This document shows, piece by piece, positions 27,352 to 36,784 of a DNA stretch of 60,741 nt. The DNA lies in NCBI GenBank assembly GCA_016795425.1, contig JAEUHG010000170.1:1-60741 (forward strand). Reading direction: 5' to 3'. Made by a program: the position numbers and the translations under genes. The DNA is from Verrucomicrobiales bacterium. Lineage in GTDB: Bacteria > Verrucomicrobiota > Verrucomicrobiia > Limisphaerales > CAIMTB01. Below the pieces are notes generated by a model, which was not told the origin of the DNA, ran no database searches, and worked only from the letters and a program-made list of their open reading frames with translations. How positions within the stretch are numbered: position 1 is the stretch's first letter; every line of letters begins with the position of its first letter.

Positions 27352-28098
27352 TCAACCCACCAGCAATCGGATGGCTGCGACGATGGCAAACACCAGGACC
27401 AAGGAGTCGAATCCGCGCTGGGGCAGGCGGGTGATGATCGCTCGGCCGAGGAATAATCCCGCTGCAATCGCCGGGAGCAGTGCCGCGTTGAGCGCGAGGG
27501 TGGAGGGTTGGATCAATCCCAACTGCAGACTGAACGGCACTTTGATCAGATTGATCAGCAGGAAGAACCAGGCGCCCGTGCCTACGAAGGCGTCTTTCGG
27601 CAGCGCGACCGCCAACAGGTACAGCCCCATCACGGGTCCCGCCGCATTGGCCAGCATCGTGGTGACGCCTGCCAGCAGGCCCATCGACCAGGCGAACGCC
27701 GTCGTGTGCGGAGCCGATTGCCACGCCTCCGGTCGCCAGTCGCGGACCACCTGGAGAATGGCGAGCGTCAGCACGATCCCGCCGATGACCGGAGCGAATC
27801 GCGCATTCGGAAGTCGGCCCATCACCCACCAACCCGCCACCACGCCCACCACGGCCGGGGGTAGCGTCCGCAGGACGTGACGCCATTGGGCATGGCGGCG
27901 GAACATCCAGACCGCACCCAGGTCGCCCGCGATGAGCATGGGGAGCACGATGCCGGTCGATTGGAGACCCGGAAACAGGTGGGCGAACAGGACGACGTGG
28001 AGGAGGCTGATTCCAGGAAGCCCACTCTTGGAAATGCCGATGCCCATCGCCGCCACCACGGCCAGCATCCATTCCGGGATCGACAGTTCGGGGAACAT
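27352..28098 (-). CDS. TauE/SafE (TSUP) family membrane permease
   Basis: 248 residues, about eight hydrophobic helices. The N-terminal half shows 'MGIGISKSGLPGISLL' and the second half 'LLAGVTTMLANAAGPVMGLY', the two internal repeats typical of TSUP transporters. Family members move sulfite, sulfonates, sulfoacetate or other organic anions across the cytoplasmic membrane. It sits 15 bases downstream of a 635-residue exported protein in a minus-strand run, and not far from a sulfatase, so handling a sulfur oxyanion is possible but unproven. Confidence 0.9.
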   Translation of the reverse strand: MFPELSIPEWMLAVVAAMGIGISKSGLPGISLLHVVLFAHLFPGLQSTGIVLPMLIAGDLGAVWMFRRHAQWRHVLRTLPPAVVGVVAGWWVMGRLPNARFAPVIGGIVLTLAILQVVRDWRPEAWQSAPHTTAFAWSMGLLAGVTTMLANAAGPVMGLYLLAVALPKDAFVGTGAWFFLLINLIKVPFSLQLGLIQPSTLALNAALLPAIAAGLFLGRAIITRLPQRGFDSLVLVFAIVAAIRLLVG

Positions 28099-28113
28099 CA
28101 GTCGTAAGGTAAT

Positions 28114-30021
28114 CTAGGGCTTCGTCGTCTCCATCCGCACCGCCCGCAGCACGAATCCTGTCTCATCCACGCGGCCGCATTGAACGCATGGACCAAAGTG
28201 GTGCGCCACGGACTCGAAGGAAGGGAGGGCGGCGACGTCGAACCAGGCGCCAATGCCTGACACTAGGCGCGTGGCCGTGTCGGAAAAGGCCACCCAGCGC
28301 AAAAGGTCATCCAAAAGTGCCGGGCTTCGTCGCGCGGCTCCAAAGAACTCGCGGGCGGCAGCTTGCTCGTCATGATAAAGCGTCAGCCCTGTCGCCGGAC
28401 CACCGGCTGAAATAAATGCCCGGCGGAAATCTTCGCGGTCGTTCAACGATGCCGACTTTCCCTGAGGCGCCAGGAACGCTTCCGTCCACGCCGCATCGGT
28501 GGCCACACCACAATAGCCCTTGGAGCTCGCAATGCTGAGAACGCCGGTTCGCCCGTCCAGCCACGGTATGGGCGGCAAGGTGACGGTGGTGACGGTCTGA
28601 CCTTGGACTTCGAGGTTGGCGCGAGAGGGTTCGGGAGTGTCGGGAGGAAAAAACGTCGCCAGAAAGCTCGGAGAGGCGACGGTGCGAAGTCCGGCCGCCA
28701 GTTCCGAAGCACGAGGTGACCCCAGCAGCAGAATTCCGGGTGGCAGGTTCGAGGGTGCCGCGCCGGATGCAAGGACACCGCCCGAGGCGACCATCCAATC
28801 GTCACCGAGCAGGTTCACCACCCGCGCCTGAAAATCGAAATCGGCGTCCTCCGTCCGCCCGGCGTACCCCGTGAAAAGCTGGAAGACACCCAGCACGGCC
28901 GGATCGATGTCACCCAGCATCCGTTCCAGGTGGTCCCAGGCATTCGTTCCCGAGAGTCGAAGGCGCGCAAAGCGAAGCGTGTTCGATGGGATGAAAGCTG
29001 GAGGTGCCGCGTCCATCGGCAGCGGATGGAGCAGGGCGAAGAGGCCACGGCGCTGGGTCTTGGGAATGTCGAAGGCCAGGTTCAACGCCCAACCATTGGT
29101 CAATGTCTCCGCGGAGAACCGGGCCCGCTGGATCCCTGCCAAGCCCAGGGCCACTTTCAGTCGGTTCAAGGCTGGCAGCGATGCAAGATCCGCGGCGGCT
29201 GCAGGAGTGGGCAGGTGCATCAGTCGCTCCAATCCGGCGCGTTCCACGGTCGCTTCCCAGAGAATGTCGCCGACGGCCGTCGCCGCAGGCGGGACCTGGC
29301 GAAGTCGGTCGATTATCGGGCCCAAGTCTGACTGCCAGGTCGTGGCAACACCCCAGCTGCCCACCCGGCCGAGATGCAGGAACTTAGGGGCGGCGTCGGG
29401 GGCGTTGGTGGTTGGCGTCGCGTCGGGAGGCCAAGGAAACGCCTTGTCAAAGACGGCGTTCCAGGATGGGCCGTGGAGTCGACGCGATAGAAAGGTGACG
29501 CCCCGAACCACCGAAGTGGCCACGCTGTCTGCCGCGAGCGGCCCGGAGTCTGGAGTCGCCAGCGAGGCGACGAGGCGATCGAAGGCGTTGGTGTTGGCCT
29601 CCAGGTCGAGAACGAGGAGCAGGGCCGAATCTGGGGTGAGAACCTTGGGCGATGCGCCAGGATTCGGCAGCCACGCCAGGGTAAGGCGCCCAGCCGTCAG
29701 GTCGATGAGTGCCGGCCAGTTGACCCCGGTGACTTGCTCGAGCGGCGTGGTGAATCGCCTGCGACTCTCGGCGGCAAACCGTGCACGAAACGGCTTCATC
29801 GCCGGGTCATGCCAGAGCCGAAGGGGGGCAATACCGGAATGAACCCCTCTCCATCGCGCGAGATCCGGAATCGAAAAGCGAGCCAGCACACCCTCCGGAA
29901 GCGAATGTTGCGGCGTCGTGGCCATACTCCGCAACGAACCCGCCGCAAGAAGCGCAAGGGTCACAAGGACGTGGATCCGGTTGGGTATCACGTCAAAAGA
30001 GCGCTTCGCGGCCTGAACCAT
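28114..30021 (-). CDS. Exported protein of unknown function, 635 aa
   Basis: The N-terminus has a basic segment then 'IHVLVTLALLAAGSL', a plausible signal peptide. The rest alternates helix-prone stretches rich in Phe/Arg ('LWHDPAMKPFRARFAAESR') with beta segments such as 'DSALLLVLDLEANTNAF' and 'GRTGVLSIASSKGYCGVAT'. The overall look is that of DUF3352-type proteins of Verrucomicrobiota, but I cannot assign it. No heme motif, protease triad or lipobox is visible. It is 9 bases downstream of the transglutaminase-like gene and 15 bases upstream of TauE/SafE, so the three are probably co-transcribed. Confidence 0.75.
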   Translation of the reverse strand: MVQAAKRSFDVIPNRIHVLVTLALLAAGSLRSMATTPQHSLPEGVLARFSIPDLARWRGVHSGIAPLRLWHDPAMKPFRARFAAESRRRFTTPLEQVTGVNWPALIDLTAGRLTLAWLPNPGASPKVLTPDSALLLVLDLEANTNAFDRLVASLATPDSGPLAADSVATSVVRGVTFLSRRLHGPSWNAVFDKAFPWPPDATPTTNAPDAAPKFLHLGRVGSWGVATTWQSDLGPIIDRLRQVPPAATAVGDILWEATVERAGLERLMHLPTPAAAADLASLPALNRLKVALGLAGIQRARFSAETLTNGWALNLAFDIPKTQRRGLFALLHPLPMDAAPPAFIPSNTLRFARLRLSGTNAWDHLERMLGDIDPAVLGVFQLFTGYAGRTEDADFDFQARVVNLLGDDWMVASGGVLASGAAPSNLPPGILLLGSPRASELAAGLRTVASPSFLATFFPPDTPEPSRANLEVQGQTVTTVTLPPIPWLDGRTGVLSIASSKGYCGVATDAAWTEAFLAPQGKSASLNDREDFRRAFISAGGPATGLTLYHDEQAAAREFFGAARRSPALLDDLLRWVAFSDTATRLVSGIGAWFDVAALPSFESVAHHFGPCVQCGRVDETGFVLRAVRMETTKP

Positions 30022-30030
30022 CTCCGTCGG

Positions 30031-30783
30031 TCATCGCCCCGACGGTGGGGATTCCTTGTGGGAGCCGGCTTCGCGAAAGCGCGGGTATCCCTGGTACACG
30101 TAGGTCCGGCCTTGGGTGTCCACCGCCAGGGCCGGGCAATACCGCATGCGGACGCCGGGAAGCGGGTGCAGCATGGGACCGACTTTAGCCGTGGATTCAA
30201 GCAGGCACGGCACCGGCGATTGCTCAATGAGCACCCAGGCGTGCGCGGTGGATTCCCACAGGCCCGCCATGAACAGCGACGGGATCCCGAGTCGATGCAG
30301 CTGCCGCCAAGCCCACAAGGCGTGATCCTCACAGTCCCCTTTGCGCAGGTGCTCAAAGGTGACCGGGTGCTGCCAATAGTCGGGCTGGAAGAAGAGCGCG
30401 TTGTCGTCCACCGCATCGCAACACCGAAGCCAGGCGCACAGTTCTTCGAGGTTCCGGGCTTGGACCGTGCTCGGACCCTGCAGGTAGACGCCAAAATCTC
30501 GTTCACTGGCGAGACCGAATGCCTTGGCGGGAACGGCGTGAGGCATGCGTTCCCAGGGATCCGCCGTGGCGTCAAAGAAACTGGCCAGCCGAAGGATCTC
30601 GGAGGAACCGCGGAGCAGCTGGGCGAGCACGCCGGGCATGCGGGCAGTTTGTCGCTTGGCTCCGTCGGCGTCGAGAGAGGGTTGGGGAGTCGGCCCAATG
30701 ACGGTTACGGCCCCGGAGCCCCGATCCGCGGGCTGTACCTTCGCCCGCCCCAGGTCCAGAGTGCCTGCCGATGTGTCTTCCAT
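30031..30783 (-). CDS. Transglutaminase-like cysteine protease-fold protein
   Basis: 250 residues from ATG 30783. A more conservative start is ATG 30639, where the helical, conserved-looking part begins. The core shows 'RKGDCEDHALWAWRQL', the cysteine site of bacterial transglutaminase-like proteins, and 'STAHAWVLIE' with the histidine. 'LAVDTQGRTYVY' may supply the aspartate. No signal peptide is obvious. Such proteins cleave or modify peptide bonds, or act as inactive scaffolds. The start at 30783 would overlap the divergent sulfatase start codon in the sequence CATG, so the start is uncertain. First gene of a likely unit with the unknown exported protein and TauE/SafE. Confidence 0.75.
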   Translation of the reverse strand: MEDTSAGTLDLGRAKVQPADRGSGAVTVIGPTPQPSLDADGAKRQTARMPGVLAQLLRGSSEILRLASFFDATADPWERMPHAVPAKAFGLASERDFGVYLQGPSTVQARNLEELCAWLRCCDAVDDNALFFQPDYWQHPVTFEHLRKGDCEDHALWAWRQLHRLGIPSLFMAGLWESTAHAWVLIEQSPVPCLLESTAKVGPMLHPLPGVRMRYCPALAVDTQGRTYVYQGYPRFREAGSHKESPPSGR

Positions 30784-32275
30784 GCGCTCCTGGTTGTCTT
30801 TTTTGGTGATCCGCGCCGGTGTGCTGTTCGCTGCGCTCCTGCCGTGGCACACGAGCGCTGCGCCGTCGCGAAACGTGCTGTTGATCTGTGTCGATGATCT
30901 GAAACCGCTCCTCGGCTGCTATGGGGAGCCGCTGGCTAAATCTCCCAACATCGACCGGCTGGCCTCCCGGGGGATTCGTTTCGATCTTGCTTACTGCAAT
31001 CAGGCGGTCTGTGCACCGTCGCGTAACCATCTCCTGCTCGGGTCGCGCTCGACGTCGATTGGGATCTACGACCTGAGTCGGAACTTTCGGAGCGCCGTTC
31101 CCGAGGCGGTGACGCTGCCTCAGCTCTTCATGCGGCATGGTTATCGAACGGAGGCCATCGGAAAAATCCTGCATACCGGCCACGGGAACCATGACGACCT
31201 GGCGTCGTGGAGTGTTCCACCCATGCACGACAAAGTGGTCGAGTACCTCCTGCCCGAGAACTCCGCCGGCGGCCAACTGACGCGAGAGGAGGCCTTTTTC
31301 ACCAACCAGCGTTTGGATGAAATCGGCCGACTTCCCAGGGGTGCAGCCTGGGAGGCGGTGGATCGACCCGACAACGCCTATGCGGACGGAAGGATCGCGG
31401 ACGAGGGGATTCGGCGGCTGCGAGCCGCGGCTGGACGAAAAGGAGGGCCGTTCTTTCTGGCCCTGGGATTTGTCAAACCCCATCTCCCATTCACCGCTCC
31501 CAAGAAGTACTTCGACCTTCACGATCCAATATCTTTTCCGTTGGCCGCCTTTCGGGAGGATCCCCGCGGCGCACCCCAATACGCCGGAAAAACGGGGGGC
31601 GAAATCATCAACTACGATCCTCTGACTGTTGAGAATCTGCGGGACGACGACACCCAACGACGCCTCATCCATGCCTACTACGCCTGCGTCAGCTTCATGG
31701 ATGCGCAGGTCGGACGGGTTCTTGACGAGTTGGATCGATTGGGCTTGAGCGAAGAGACCGTGGTGGTGCTGTGGGGAGACCACGGCTGGCATTTGGGGGA
31801 TCACGGCTATTGGACGAAGCACACGAACTTCGAGCAGGCCAATCGCATTCCGTTGATCGTGGTGGCGCCGGGAGTGACCCGCCCCGGGTCCAACACCCGG
31901 CAATTGGCCGAAACGGTCGACGTGTATCCAACCCTGGCCGAACTCGCCGGGCTGCCTGCTCCTACGGGACCTCAACCCATCGATGGCCTCAGTCTGGTTC
32001 CCGTGCTGCGTGATCCCGCGAGGACCGTTCGCGACCATGCGTATCACTGCTATCCAAGGGGCGAGCGGATGGGGCGCGCGATTCGCACCCAGCGGTTTCG
32101 CCTCGTGGAATGGCGAAGACCCGGAGCCCCTTCCGACACCGCGGAGTTCGAATTGTACGATTACGAATCCGACCCGGGCGAAACGAGGAACTTGGCCGCG
32201 GAACATCCCGAAACGGTGGCGCAATTGCGGGCGATTCTCGCCCGACATCCCGAGGCGAAGAGGGCGATGCGTTGA
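30782..32275 (+). CDS. Sulfatase, iduronate-2-sulfatase-like, exported
   Basis: 497 residues from ATG 30782, giving a signal peptide 'LSFLVIRAGVLFAALLPW' ending 'TSAA'. The metal-binding opening is 'NVLLICVDDLKPLLGCYGE'. The catalytic C-x-P-S-R motif is CAPSR with C77, which must be converted to formylglycine. Later motifs include 'EAIGKILHTGHGN', 'VLWGDHGWHLGDHG' and a C-terminal 'ELYDYESDPGETRNLA'. It hydrolyses sulfate esters, probably on polysaccharides, outside the cytoplasm. The frame is open upstream to 30545 but encodes a non-signal leader. It is divergent from the transglutaminase-like gene. Confidence 0.92.
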   Translation: MRSWLSFLVIRAGVLFAALLPWHTSAAPSRNVLLICVDDLKPLLGCYGEPLAKSPNIDRLASRGIRFDLAYCNQAVCAPSRNHLLLGSRSTSIGIYDLSRNFRSAVPEAVTLPQLFMRHGYRTEAIGKILHTGHGNHDDLASWSVPPMHDKVVEYLLPENSAGGQLTREEAFFTNQRLDEIGRLPRGAAWEAVDRPDNAYADGRIADEGIRRLRAAAGRKGGPFFLALGFVKPHLPFTAPKKYFDLHDPISFPLAAFREDPRGAPQYAGKTGGEIINYDPLTVENLRDDDTQRRLIHAYYACVSFMDAQVGRVLDELDRLGLSEETVVVLWGDHGWHLGDHGYWTKHTNFEQANRIPLIVVAPGVTRPGSNTRQLAETVDVYPTLAELAGLPAPTGPQPIDGLSLVPVLRDPARTVRDHAYHCYPRGERMGRAIRTQRFRLVEWRRPGAPSDTAEFELYDYESDPGETRNLAAEHPETVAQLRAILARHPEAKRAMR

Positions 32276-32376
32276 GCACTCCGATAGCGCCGGTCACACC
32301 TGGGACAACTGGCGGGATGACCTGCGCGAGTTCGCGCCGAAGTTGTTTCAGTAGGAACCGCTACCGAGTTCATGCG

Positions 32377-33291
32377 TCAGGGCTCCGAAGTGGCAGCCCG
32401 CAGGCTCAGGTTCCGCAGGGCAATGGCCACCCGATTCAGCCCGGGAACCTCCCAGCCGATGTTGATCGTCGTGAGCTGGTAATCCGCCCAATCCTTGGAC
32501 CCGGGTAGATAACCAAGCCGCCAGGCCTCCGAAAGCGCCTCTCGAGCCAAAGGCAGCAGGTCGCGGTCGATGCGAACCCAGCCGCCGTCTCGAAGACGGC
32601 GGGTGGTAAAGGCATCGGTGCCCGGGTTGTAGATCAGTTTTGCGGAGGGATCTGCGAAATCGCGGCTCACGTAACGAGGTGGTTGCGCATGGCGATCATC
32701 GTAGAGTGGAACCACCAACCACAGGAAATCGCCGAAACCAGGCGAGGTGGCCCGCGTGTTGCCGAGGGTGACCACGAGCTGAAACTGGGCGGCGTGAAGC
32801 TCGCGAGTGTACCCCGCCGGGCGAAAGGTCTCCGATTCAATCAACCGCGCCGCGAGTCGGAGTCGAAGCGACGACATCTCACTCAACCGTGGGGAGTGTG
32901 TCAGCGGTTGTTCGACTAAAAGATGGACCCACGGCTCGGCCGCCGATGTTCTCAACCGATTCTCGTATTCCACACGCGAATCGACGCCGAGGGTCAATAC
33001 GCCGCGACGGGTTGACACCCATTTGGCGAGATTCGTGTGGGTGTGCCGTGATCGGGTACGGGTCGAGGCACCGGCGCCGAGGGGAAATCGGCTGTGCCAT
33101 TGGTCGAGGTCCCAGGCCGCCTCTCCGCCGGACACCACACCCGGCAAGAATCCGAGGACGCGGCGTTTCCCGGCCTCTGGAGCGATGGCTCGGAAGCCGT
33201 GTTCAAACCGCGCGTCACGGATGAATTCGATTTCGGCAGCCCCCAGGTAGGCGCTGCCGGTGATCCACAGAATGGCGACCAATATCCGCAT
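32377..33291 (-). CDS. Exported protein of unknown function
   Basis: 304 residues from ATG 33291 ('MRILVAILWITGSAYLGAA', a good signal peptide). The mature part is beta-rich and polar, with 'FLWLVVPLYDDRHAQPPRY', 'KLIYNPGTDAFTTRRL' and a C-terminal 'INIGWEVPGLNRVAIALRNL' that could be a lectin or jelly-roll strand pattern. I recognise no named family. It is convergent with the sulfatase (101 bases apart) and lies 161 bases downstream of the metalloprotease gene in the same direction. Binding of a glycan is a guess only. Confidence 0.72.
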   Translation of the reverse strand: MRILVAILWITGSAYLGAAEIEFIRDARFEHGFRAIAPEAGKRRVLGFLPGVVSGGEAAWDLDQWHSRFPLGAGASTRTRSRHTHTNLAKWVSTRRGVLTLGVDSRVEYENRLRTSAAEPWVHLLVEQPLTHSPRLSEMSSLRLRLAARLIESETFRPAGYTRELHAAQFQLVVTLGNTRATSPGFGDFLWLVVPLYDDRHAQPPRYVSRDFADPSAKLIYNPGTDAFTTRRLRDGGWVRIDRDLLPLAREALSEAWRLGYLPGSKDWADYQLTTINIGWEVPGLNRVAIALRNLSLRAATSEP

Positions 33292-33452
33292 CGGGCCGCC
33301 AGAGTATTCCAAGACCTCGCGTGGGCGCGACGTTCATGAGCCGGTGGGGCCAAAGGCCGATTTCCATGCCCGCGCGCAGCTTGGGTGGGTCCGTCGGACT
33401 CCGGTGGAGGTCCCGACTCATGCGGGACATCCACCCAGTCAGGAGTGCCGGA

Positions 33453-36176
33453 TTACTCGCTCCGCAGCCGGACGTCATCCAGTTCGAACTGGCCCGGTCC
33501 GCTGAATGTCTCCGGTATGTCCTGGTGGAAGAGAATCCGTATGTTCTGGCCGATGAATTCCGAAACATCCACCGAGTGACTGACCCAGCCCGTGTCGACG
33601 ATGGTTCCGACATCCAGGGTCATCTGGAATGGGACACGCAGGATCGATAGGGTAGCCGGATCCAAAATGAGCACGGAGTAGCTCCGCGATTGAGTGGCAC
33701 CGTAGCTCAGCAGATCCCACTGCACATGGTCCTTCCATTCCAAGGTCAGGGATCCCGCAACAGTCGGTACGGAGACATCCTGGTACACGAACGATTCCAT
33801 CGGTCCCTGGCCGTCGAAACCATTCAGGAGGGCGAAACAGCCGTCCTGGGGCTCCACAAAACTGAAGAACCCGGCACCTTGATTGTCCGTGACCCCCCAG
33901 TCGAGGAACGGCAAGTCGGTGTCCCCAGCCGTCCATCCCGTGAGGTCTCCCGACTCAAAGCTGCCATTGACCAGCCAATTGGCCGGACCCGGCGGGGCAG
34001 GCGGCGGGCAGAATCGGGCAGAGATGGACAGCACATAACGGCCGCCGCTGGTGCCTTGTCCGCCAAAGTCGGGGTCATCGAAGTCGGTCACCGCGAGCGA
34101 GTATTGGCCCGGTTCAGTCGCGCTGTAAGACAGTTTGGACAGCAATCCGACCCCGCCGTCATCGTCCCAGGCCACCAGGGAACCGGACGGTGAATACAGG
34201 GCGATCTTGGTGTCGAAGCAGGCGCGCAGTGTCTCCGCCTCCATTCGGTCTCCCACGTTGAGTTGGAATCGGAAGTAGTCGACATCCCCGCCCGCCGGGG
34301 CGATCTCGGTATACAAGGGCGTGGCAGCCGAACTGAACGGAAGTGAGATCGGCTTGGCGCTGGCGACGGTGTTGTTGGACCCCGCCCAGGCGTCGTTGTA
34401 ATCGCTGGTCGCTTGGAACAGCGCGGTCTTCGCGCTCAGATCAAAGGGGTGGCCCGACCCGAAGACCTCGAAAATGGCTGGCTGGCGGAAGAGGCTCATG
34501 CGCGACTTCTTGGCAACGGAGGCACTGAGGTCCGAGGGTGTTTCGCTGCCACCCGCCTGGCAGGCACCGCACGAGATACCCGTAATGCCCGCCTTGGCGG
34601 TGACCGCTCCATACTGCACATCGATGCGATTGCCGGTGCGATAGAGTTTGATGGTCATGGTGGCGCTCGCGGCGGGATTGGCGAATTCCGGAACCTTGTC
34701 CCAGGTGACGGAAAAGACATCGGCGCTTCGGTTGAAGACGACCTTCCCGCCGTCTTCCGGGTTAAGGTCCATCCAGAATCCCGCGACACGCGGCGGGCCG
34801 CCGAGAAACCCTGCGCTACTCGGAAGCGGACTGGCGTCCGGTGTGCCGAAGGTGAGGTTGCCGTTGGCATTCACGAACACCGAGTTATAGGTCTCCTGGC
34901 AAATGGTGAAGGGGAACGGCAGGGCAATTTCCAGGGAGCCATCATCGGGCAGTGGCAGCGGCTCTCCCGGTGCCGGGGCATTGATGATGATGTTGATCCC
35001 TTGGATCGTCGAGTTGGCTGAAGGTGACACCGCGCTGTAAGAGAGAAGGGGATCCGTCTGGTTCGAGTTACTCTCGTTCACCCCGCTGTGGAATTCCTCC
35101 TGCCCAGGGATCACCGCCGGCGAAGTGCTGAATCCGCCGGCCAGAATCTGGTCGATATAGACCGCATACTGGGCCCCCGGTGTCAGGCCATTGATGGTGA
35201 AGAGCCCGGCGAAGGCGTCGTTGGAAAAAATGCTGAAGTCACCGGAGATTGCCGATACGGCGTCCTCGAATGGATTGTCGAGGTTTCGGGCAATGACATT
35301 CACGCCGTTGAGCTTCTGCGACCCATTGCTTCCCAGGATGGTGCCTTGAATCGACCCCGTTCCCGATCGGAAGGAACTCTCAGGATAGAGAGTCGACACC
35401 ATCGCGATGTCGTCCGCCTCGAGAGTGCTGGAGCCGATCCCGGGACCAAAATAGAACGGGTACATCGTCTCCACGATGTCACTGAAGAGATCCGGGGTTC
35501 CGAATGTCGCGTTGTCCGGTGTCGGACCGCTCGTGTCACCCAACCCGATCTGGCCGTTGACAACGGTATGGGCCAGGCCGGTGTAATGACCGAACTCATG
35601 AACCATCACGTCACTGGCGTAAGTGGAGTCCGTGAACGCTGGGCCGTTGAGGAAACAGACACCTTCCAGAATGGTGCAGTTGGAGGGATCCAGCCATTCC
35701 GGGCCGGCGAAACCCAGGATGCCTGAATTCGGTCCGAACAAGAGGTCGAAAATCTCTCCGGTGTCATCGAAGATAATCGCGCTCAGTCCGTCCGGTGCAG
35801 CCGGCGAGAGAAAGGGCGCGAAATTCGTAACATCCACGTCGAACGGAAGTTCCCCGGCATTGACAAAGGATACCGTCGAACTGGGAACGTCCTCCCAGAC
35901 CGCAAAGGCGGACGCCACCAGGGCCACGGCGTCTTCGTGACTGACCGGACCGAGATCACCAAGATCGGGGTTGAAAGGAATGGCGGCGCCGCCCGATGGC
36001 CAGATGAGGGGGACGCCGGTGTCACAAATCATGATGGGACCGCCGGCGACAGCGGGCCAACTGGCCGTCAGGAGCGCGGCGGCAGCCAGAGTCGCGCGAA
36101 GGCGTCGGCCCAAGGGAGAGGGGGGATGTGAATGCATGGGTGCGGGTGGGGTTGAAGGTGGGAGTGACGGAATCAT
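33453..36176 (-). CDS. Exported matrixin-type zinc metalloprotease with PPC domain
   Basis: 907 residues. A signal peptide follows ATG 36137 ('RLRATLAAAALLTASWPAVA'), but ATG 36176 overlaps the preceding stop as TAATG and so may be the real start. The zinc site HEFGHYTGLAH (H193, H197, H203) matches matrixin-type HExxHxxxxxH. A middle region has beta-sandwich repeats and 'ISCGACQAGG'. A bacterial pre-peptidase C-terminal (PPC) domain follows ('DVDYFRFQLNVGDRMEAET', 'YSLAVTDFDDPDFG'). The last about 180 residues look like a carbohydrate-binding jelly roll starting 'NWLVNGSFESGDLTGW'. Expected role: secreted protein degradation. No PEP-CTERM tail is present. Confidence 0.85.
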   Translation of the reverse strand: MIPSLPPSTPPAPMHSHPPSPLGRRLRATLAAAALLTASWPAVAGGPIMICDTGVPLIWPSGGAAIPFNPDLGDLGPVSHEDAVALVASAFAVWEDVPSSTVSFVNAGELPFDVDVTNFAPFLSPAAPDGLSAIIFDDTGEIFDLLFGPNSGILGFAGPEWLDPSNCTILEGVCFLNGPAFTDSTYASDVMVHEFGHYTGLAHTVVNGQIGLGDTSGPTPDNATFGTPDLFSDIVETMYPFYFGPGIGSSTLEADDIAMVSTLYPESSFRSGTGSIQGTILGSNGSQKLNGVNVIARNLDNPFEDAVSAISGDFSIFSNDAFAGLFTINGLTPGAQYAVYIDQILAGGFSTSPAVIPGQEEFHSGVNESNSNQTDPLLSYSAVSPSANSTIQGINIIINAPAPGEPLPLPDDGSLEIALPFPFTICQETYNSVFVNANGNLTFGTPDASPLPSSAGFLGGPPRVAGFWMDLNPEDGGKVVFNRSADVFSVTWDKVPEFANPAASATMTIKLYRTGNRIDVQYGAVTAKAGITGISCGACQAGGSETPSDLSASVAKKSRMSLFRQPAIFEVFGSGHPFDLSAKTALFQATSDYNDAWAGSNNTVASAKPISLPFSSAATPLYTEIAPAGGDVDYFRFQLNVGDRMEAETLRACFDTKIALYSPSGSLVAWDDDGGVGLLSKLSYSATEPGQYSLAVTDFDDPDFGGQGTSGGRYVLSISARFCPPPAPPGPANWLVNGSFESGDLTGWTAGDTDLPFLDWGVTDNQGAGFFSFVEPQDGCFALLNGFDGQGPMESFVYQDVSVPTVAGSLTLEWKDHVQWDLLSYGATQSRSYSVLILDPATLSILRVPFQMTLDVGTIVDTGWVSHSVDVSEFIGQNIRILFHQDIPETFSGPGQFELDDVRLRSE

Positions 36177-36784
36177 TACTGAGCCTTCAACGTGCGAATT
36201 CGATTGGCTAAGTCCCTGTATTCAATGGGCCCGACAACGGGCAGTCCCAGGCCGACATTGTTGATCCGATTGACCGCCACTTCCTTGTTACCCAGCGGCT
36301 GAATGGAGAAGAGACCCTGTCCAAGTCCGACGACGGTCGACAGACCGATCCGGCTCGGGCGAGTGGTGAACAGGAGATACTCTTTGCCCTCGGAAAGTTC
36401 GGGCAAATCAAGCGGCGGGTTCCAGCGAGCACCTCCCGGCTGGATTACCGGTTTGGGTTTTCCCACCGACCGCATTTCGATGACTTCAGCCGCTTTGCCA
36501 GCCAACATTTCTTTCACCTGAATCCGGTAGGTGACAATCGGTATCGTGCCGCCGCCGGCGTTGAGGGTGCTTTCCTTCGCCTCCAAAACGGTTCCCCGAT
36601 AAATCAGGTGCGCGTTTTTGCAGAGACCCGACAGATCCAATTGTCGCACCGACGAGGCTTCCGCGAGGCAGCATGCCAGGGCTAGGGAAGCGGCCAGTCG
36701 CGAGAACCATCGGAGGGGCGTCCGCCGAAGTTCGGGGCTCGACATCATGGGTGTCGACGAACGGGGTGGGAATCCAGGCAGCAT
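36176..36784 (-). CDS. Small exported protein coupled to the metalloprotease
   Basis: 202 residues. A signal-like segment ('FSRLAASLALACCLAEASS') follows ATG 36748, which may be the true start. The mature sequence contains 'LCKNAHLIYRGTVLEAKES', 'VTYRIQVKEMLAG' and 'LFTTRPSRIGLSTVVGLGQG', suggesting a small beta-barrel. Similar small proteins are often found beside secreted metalloproteases in this kind of genome, perhaps as an inhibitor or chaperone; I cannot name the family. Its stop codon TAA shares a base with the metalloprotease ATG, which indicates translational coupling. Confidence 0.75.
   Translation of the reverse strand: MLPGFPPRSSTPMMSSPELRRTPLRWFSRLAASLALACCLAEASSVRQLDLSGLCKNAHLIYRGTVLEAKESTLNAGGGTIPIVTYRIQVKEMLAGKAAEVIEMRSVGKPKPVIQPGGARWNPPLDLPELSEGKEYLLFTTRPSRIGLSTVVGLGQGLFSIQPLGNKEVAVNRINNVGLGLPVVGPIEYRDLANRIRTLKAQ

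Noticed and set aside
27272..28072. N-terminal extension of the GH5-like frame
   Set aside because: Same-strand alternate frame of the TauE/SafE gene; Pro/Arg/Gly-rich and places the signal peptide internally.
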